Positions 4,350 to 5,024 of a DNA stretch of 5,024 bases are shown in pieces. This stretch comes from an uncultured Lachnospiraceae bacterium (GTDB taxonomy: Bacteria > Bacillota > Clostridia > Lachnospirales > Lachnospiraceae). The stretch is taken from contig CAMOZD010000113.1 of the NCBI GenBank assembly GCA_946630645.1, positions 1-5,024 of the forward strand. Direction: 5' to 3'. Position numbers and translations under genes: made by a program. Positions within the stretch are counted from its first letter, which is position 1, and each line of letters opens with the position of its first letter. The notes below the pieces were generated by a model, which searched no databases, was not told the DNA's origin, and saw nothing but the letters and a program-made list of their open reading frames with translations.

Positions 4350-5024
4350 ATGATACTTGCCTGTCAGAAAATAAAAAAAGCCTTCGGGGAAAATACAGTA
4401 CTCCAAAATATTAGCTTTATCGTTAATGAGGGGGAGAAGGTCGCTGTCATCGGCATCAACGGAGCCGGAAAAACCACGCTCTTCAGAATCATCTGCCAGG
4501 AGATGGAGGCCGACGAGGGCAATGTGGTCATCCAGAAAGGAACCAGTCTGGGCTACCTGTCCCAGGTGATTGACGTCAGTTCCCACAGGACTATCTACCA
4601 GGAGATGGTAGACGCCAAGAAAGACATTATCGAGACAGAGGAAGAGATCCGCAGGCTGGAAAAGGAAATCAGCCGGCTGGATGGGGAAGCCCTGGAGGCT
4701 GCCATGAACAGCTACTCCCGCCTGACTGAGTATTTCGAAAAAAATAACGGCTATGCCTGGAAGAGCGAGATCGTCGGTGTTCTCAAGGGCATGGGCTTTG
4801 AAGAAGACCAGTTCGAGACACCCATCAACAAGCTTTCCGGCGGCCAGAAGACCCGGGTGGCCCTGGCCCGCATCCTGCTGACCCGGCCCGACGTTATCCT
4901 GCTGGACGAGCCCACCAACCACCTGGACATGGATTCCATCCGCTGGCTGGAAGGTTTCCTGGCCGGCTACCGGGGCAGTGTGATCATCATCTCCCACGGC
5001 CGTTATTTCCTGGATAAGGTAGTA
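4350..5024 (+). CDS. ABC-F family ATPase, N-terminal part (YdiF-like)
   Basis: This gene runs off the right edge with 225 codons in frame; complete ABC-F proteins are usually 500-650 residues. ABC-F proteins have two ATPase domains and no membrane segments; they bind ribosomes, acting as translation factors or, in some lineages, giving resistance to ribosome-targeting antibiotics. The first ATPase domain is seen: Walker A GINGAGKT (35-42), Q-loop glutamine in YLSQ (69-72), signature LSGGQ (162-166), Walker B VILLDEP (182-188) continuing into the ABC-F hallmark DEPTNHLD (186-193), and the H-switch at H216 in SHGRYFLD. A charged, helical insertion rich in E and K (about 84-135) matches the arm subdomain. 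In the switch most relatives read SHDRYF; here G replaces D. The divergent rex gene suggests the housekeeping YdiF group rather than a resistance gene. The linker and second ATPase domain lie outside the window, so subfamily placement is tentative. Confidence 0.92.
   Translation, partial: MILACQKIKKAFGENTVLQNISFIVNEGEKVAVIGINGAGKTTLFRIICQEMEADEGNVVIQKGTSLGYLSQVIDVSSHRTIYQEMVDAKKDIIETEEEIRRLEKEISRLDGEALEAAMNSYSRLTEYFEKNNGYAWKSEIVGVLKGMGFEEDQFETPINKLSGGQKTRVALARILLTRPDVILLDEPTNHLDMDSIRWLEGFLAGYRGSVIIISHGRYFLDKVV

Noticed and set aside
4102..4353. Plus-strand open frame of 83 codons overlapping the ABC-F start.
   Set aside because: It has no ribosome binding site and runs through the ABC-F promoter and ribosome binding site; the AT-rich composition explains its residues.
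4322..4414. Short plus-strand frame MNISQEKRTY... overlapping the ABC-F start, a possible regulatory leader peptide.
   Set aside because: No ribosome binding site precedes it and it overlaps the real gene out of frame; it is most likely chance.
4236..4997. Minus-strand 253-codon frame opposite the ABC-F gene.
   Set aside because: It lies opposite clear Walker A, signature and Walker B motifs and has no ribosome binding site or recognisable motif.

Overview
The window reads as a chromosomal housekeeping segment of a Gram-positive anaerobe, most likely a Clostridia member of the Lachnospiraceae type. The grounds are the gene set (rex next to an ABC-F gene, a fused NAD(P)HX-repair gene, a CorC-like protein, yebC), strong AGGAGG-type ribosome binding sites, TTG start codons, GC-rich genes with AT-rich spacers, and promoters close to the vegetative TTGACA/TATAAT consensus. 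The species is inferred, not demonstrated.

Layout. Four genes lie on the minus strand; in transcription order they are rex (3525-2866), a bifunctional NAD(P)HX epimerase/dehydratase gene (about 2726-1218), a CBS-pair/CorC_HlyC membrane-anchored protein (1187-252), and the 5' end of yebC (128 to beyond the left edge). rex has a perfect consensus promoter and its own intrinsic terminator, so it is probably monocistronic. The NAD(P)HX-repair gene and the CorC-like gene are 30 nt apart and probably form an operon. yebC has a candidate promoter just after the CorC-like stop codon. On the plus strand an ABC-F ATPase gene starts at 4350 and runs off the right edge; it has a good promoter about 50 bases upstream of its start.

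Between the divergent rex and ABC-F genes lie about 810 bases without a convincing protein gene. They hold the two promoters, a 23-bp tandem repeat, an unusual number of short perfect inverted repeats, and a terminator-like hairpin on the minus strand with no gene assigned to it. This is the least explained part of the window and the best place for something undescribed, for example a small RNA, but the sequence alone does not prove one.

How the genes relate. Rex reads the NADH/NAD+ ratio, and the enzyme encoded next to it repairs damaged NADH and NADPH, so the rex side has a redox-cofactor theme. The ABC-F and YebC proteins both belong to translation-associated families. I see no mobile element, CRISPR array, tRNA, rRNA, phage gene or defence system. 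Overall this is a mostly ordinary region.
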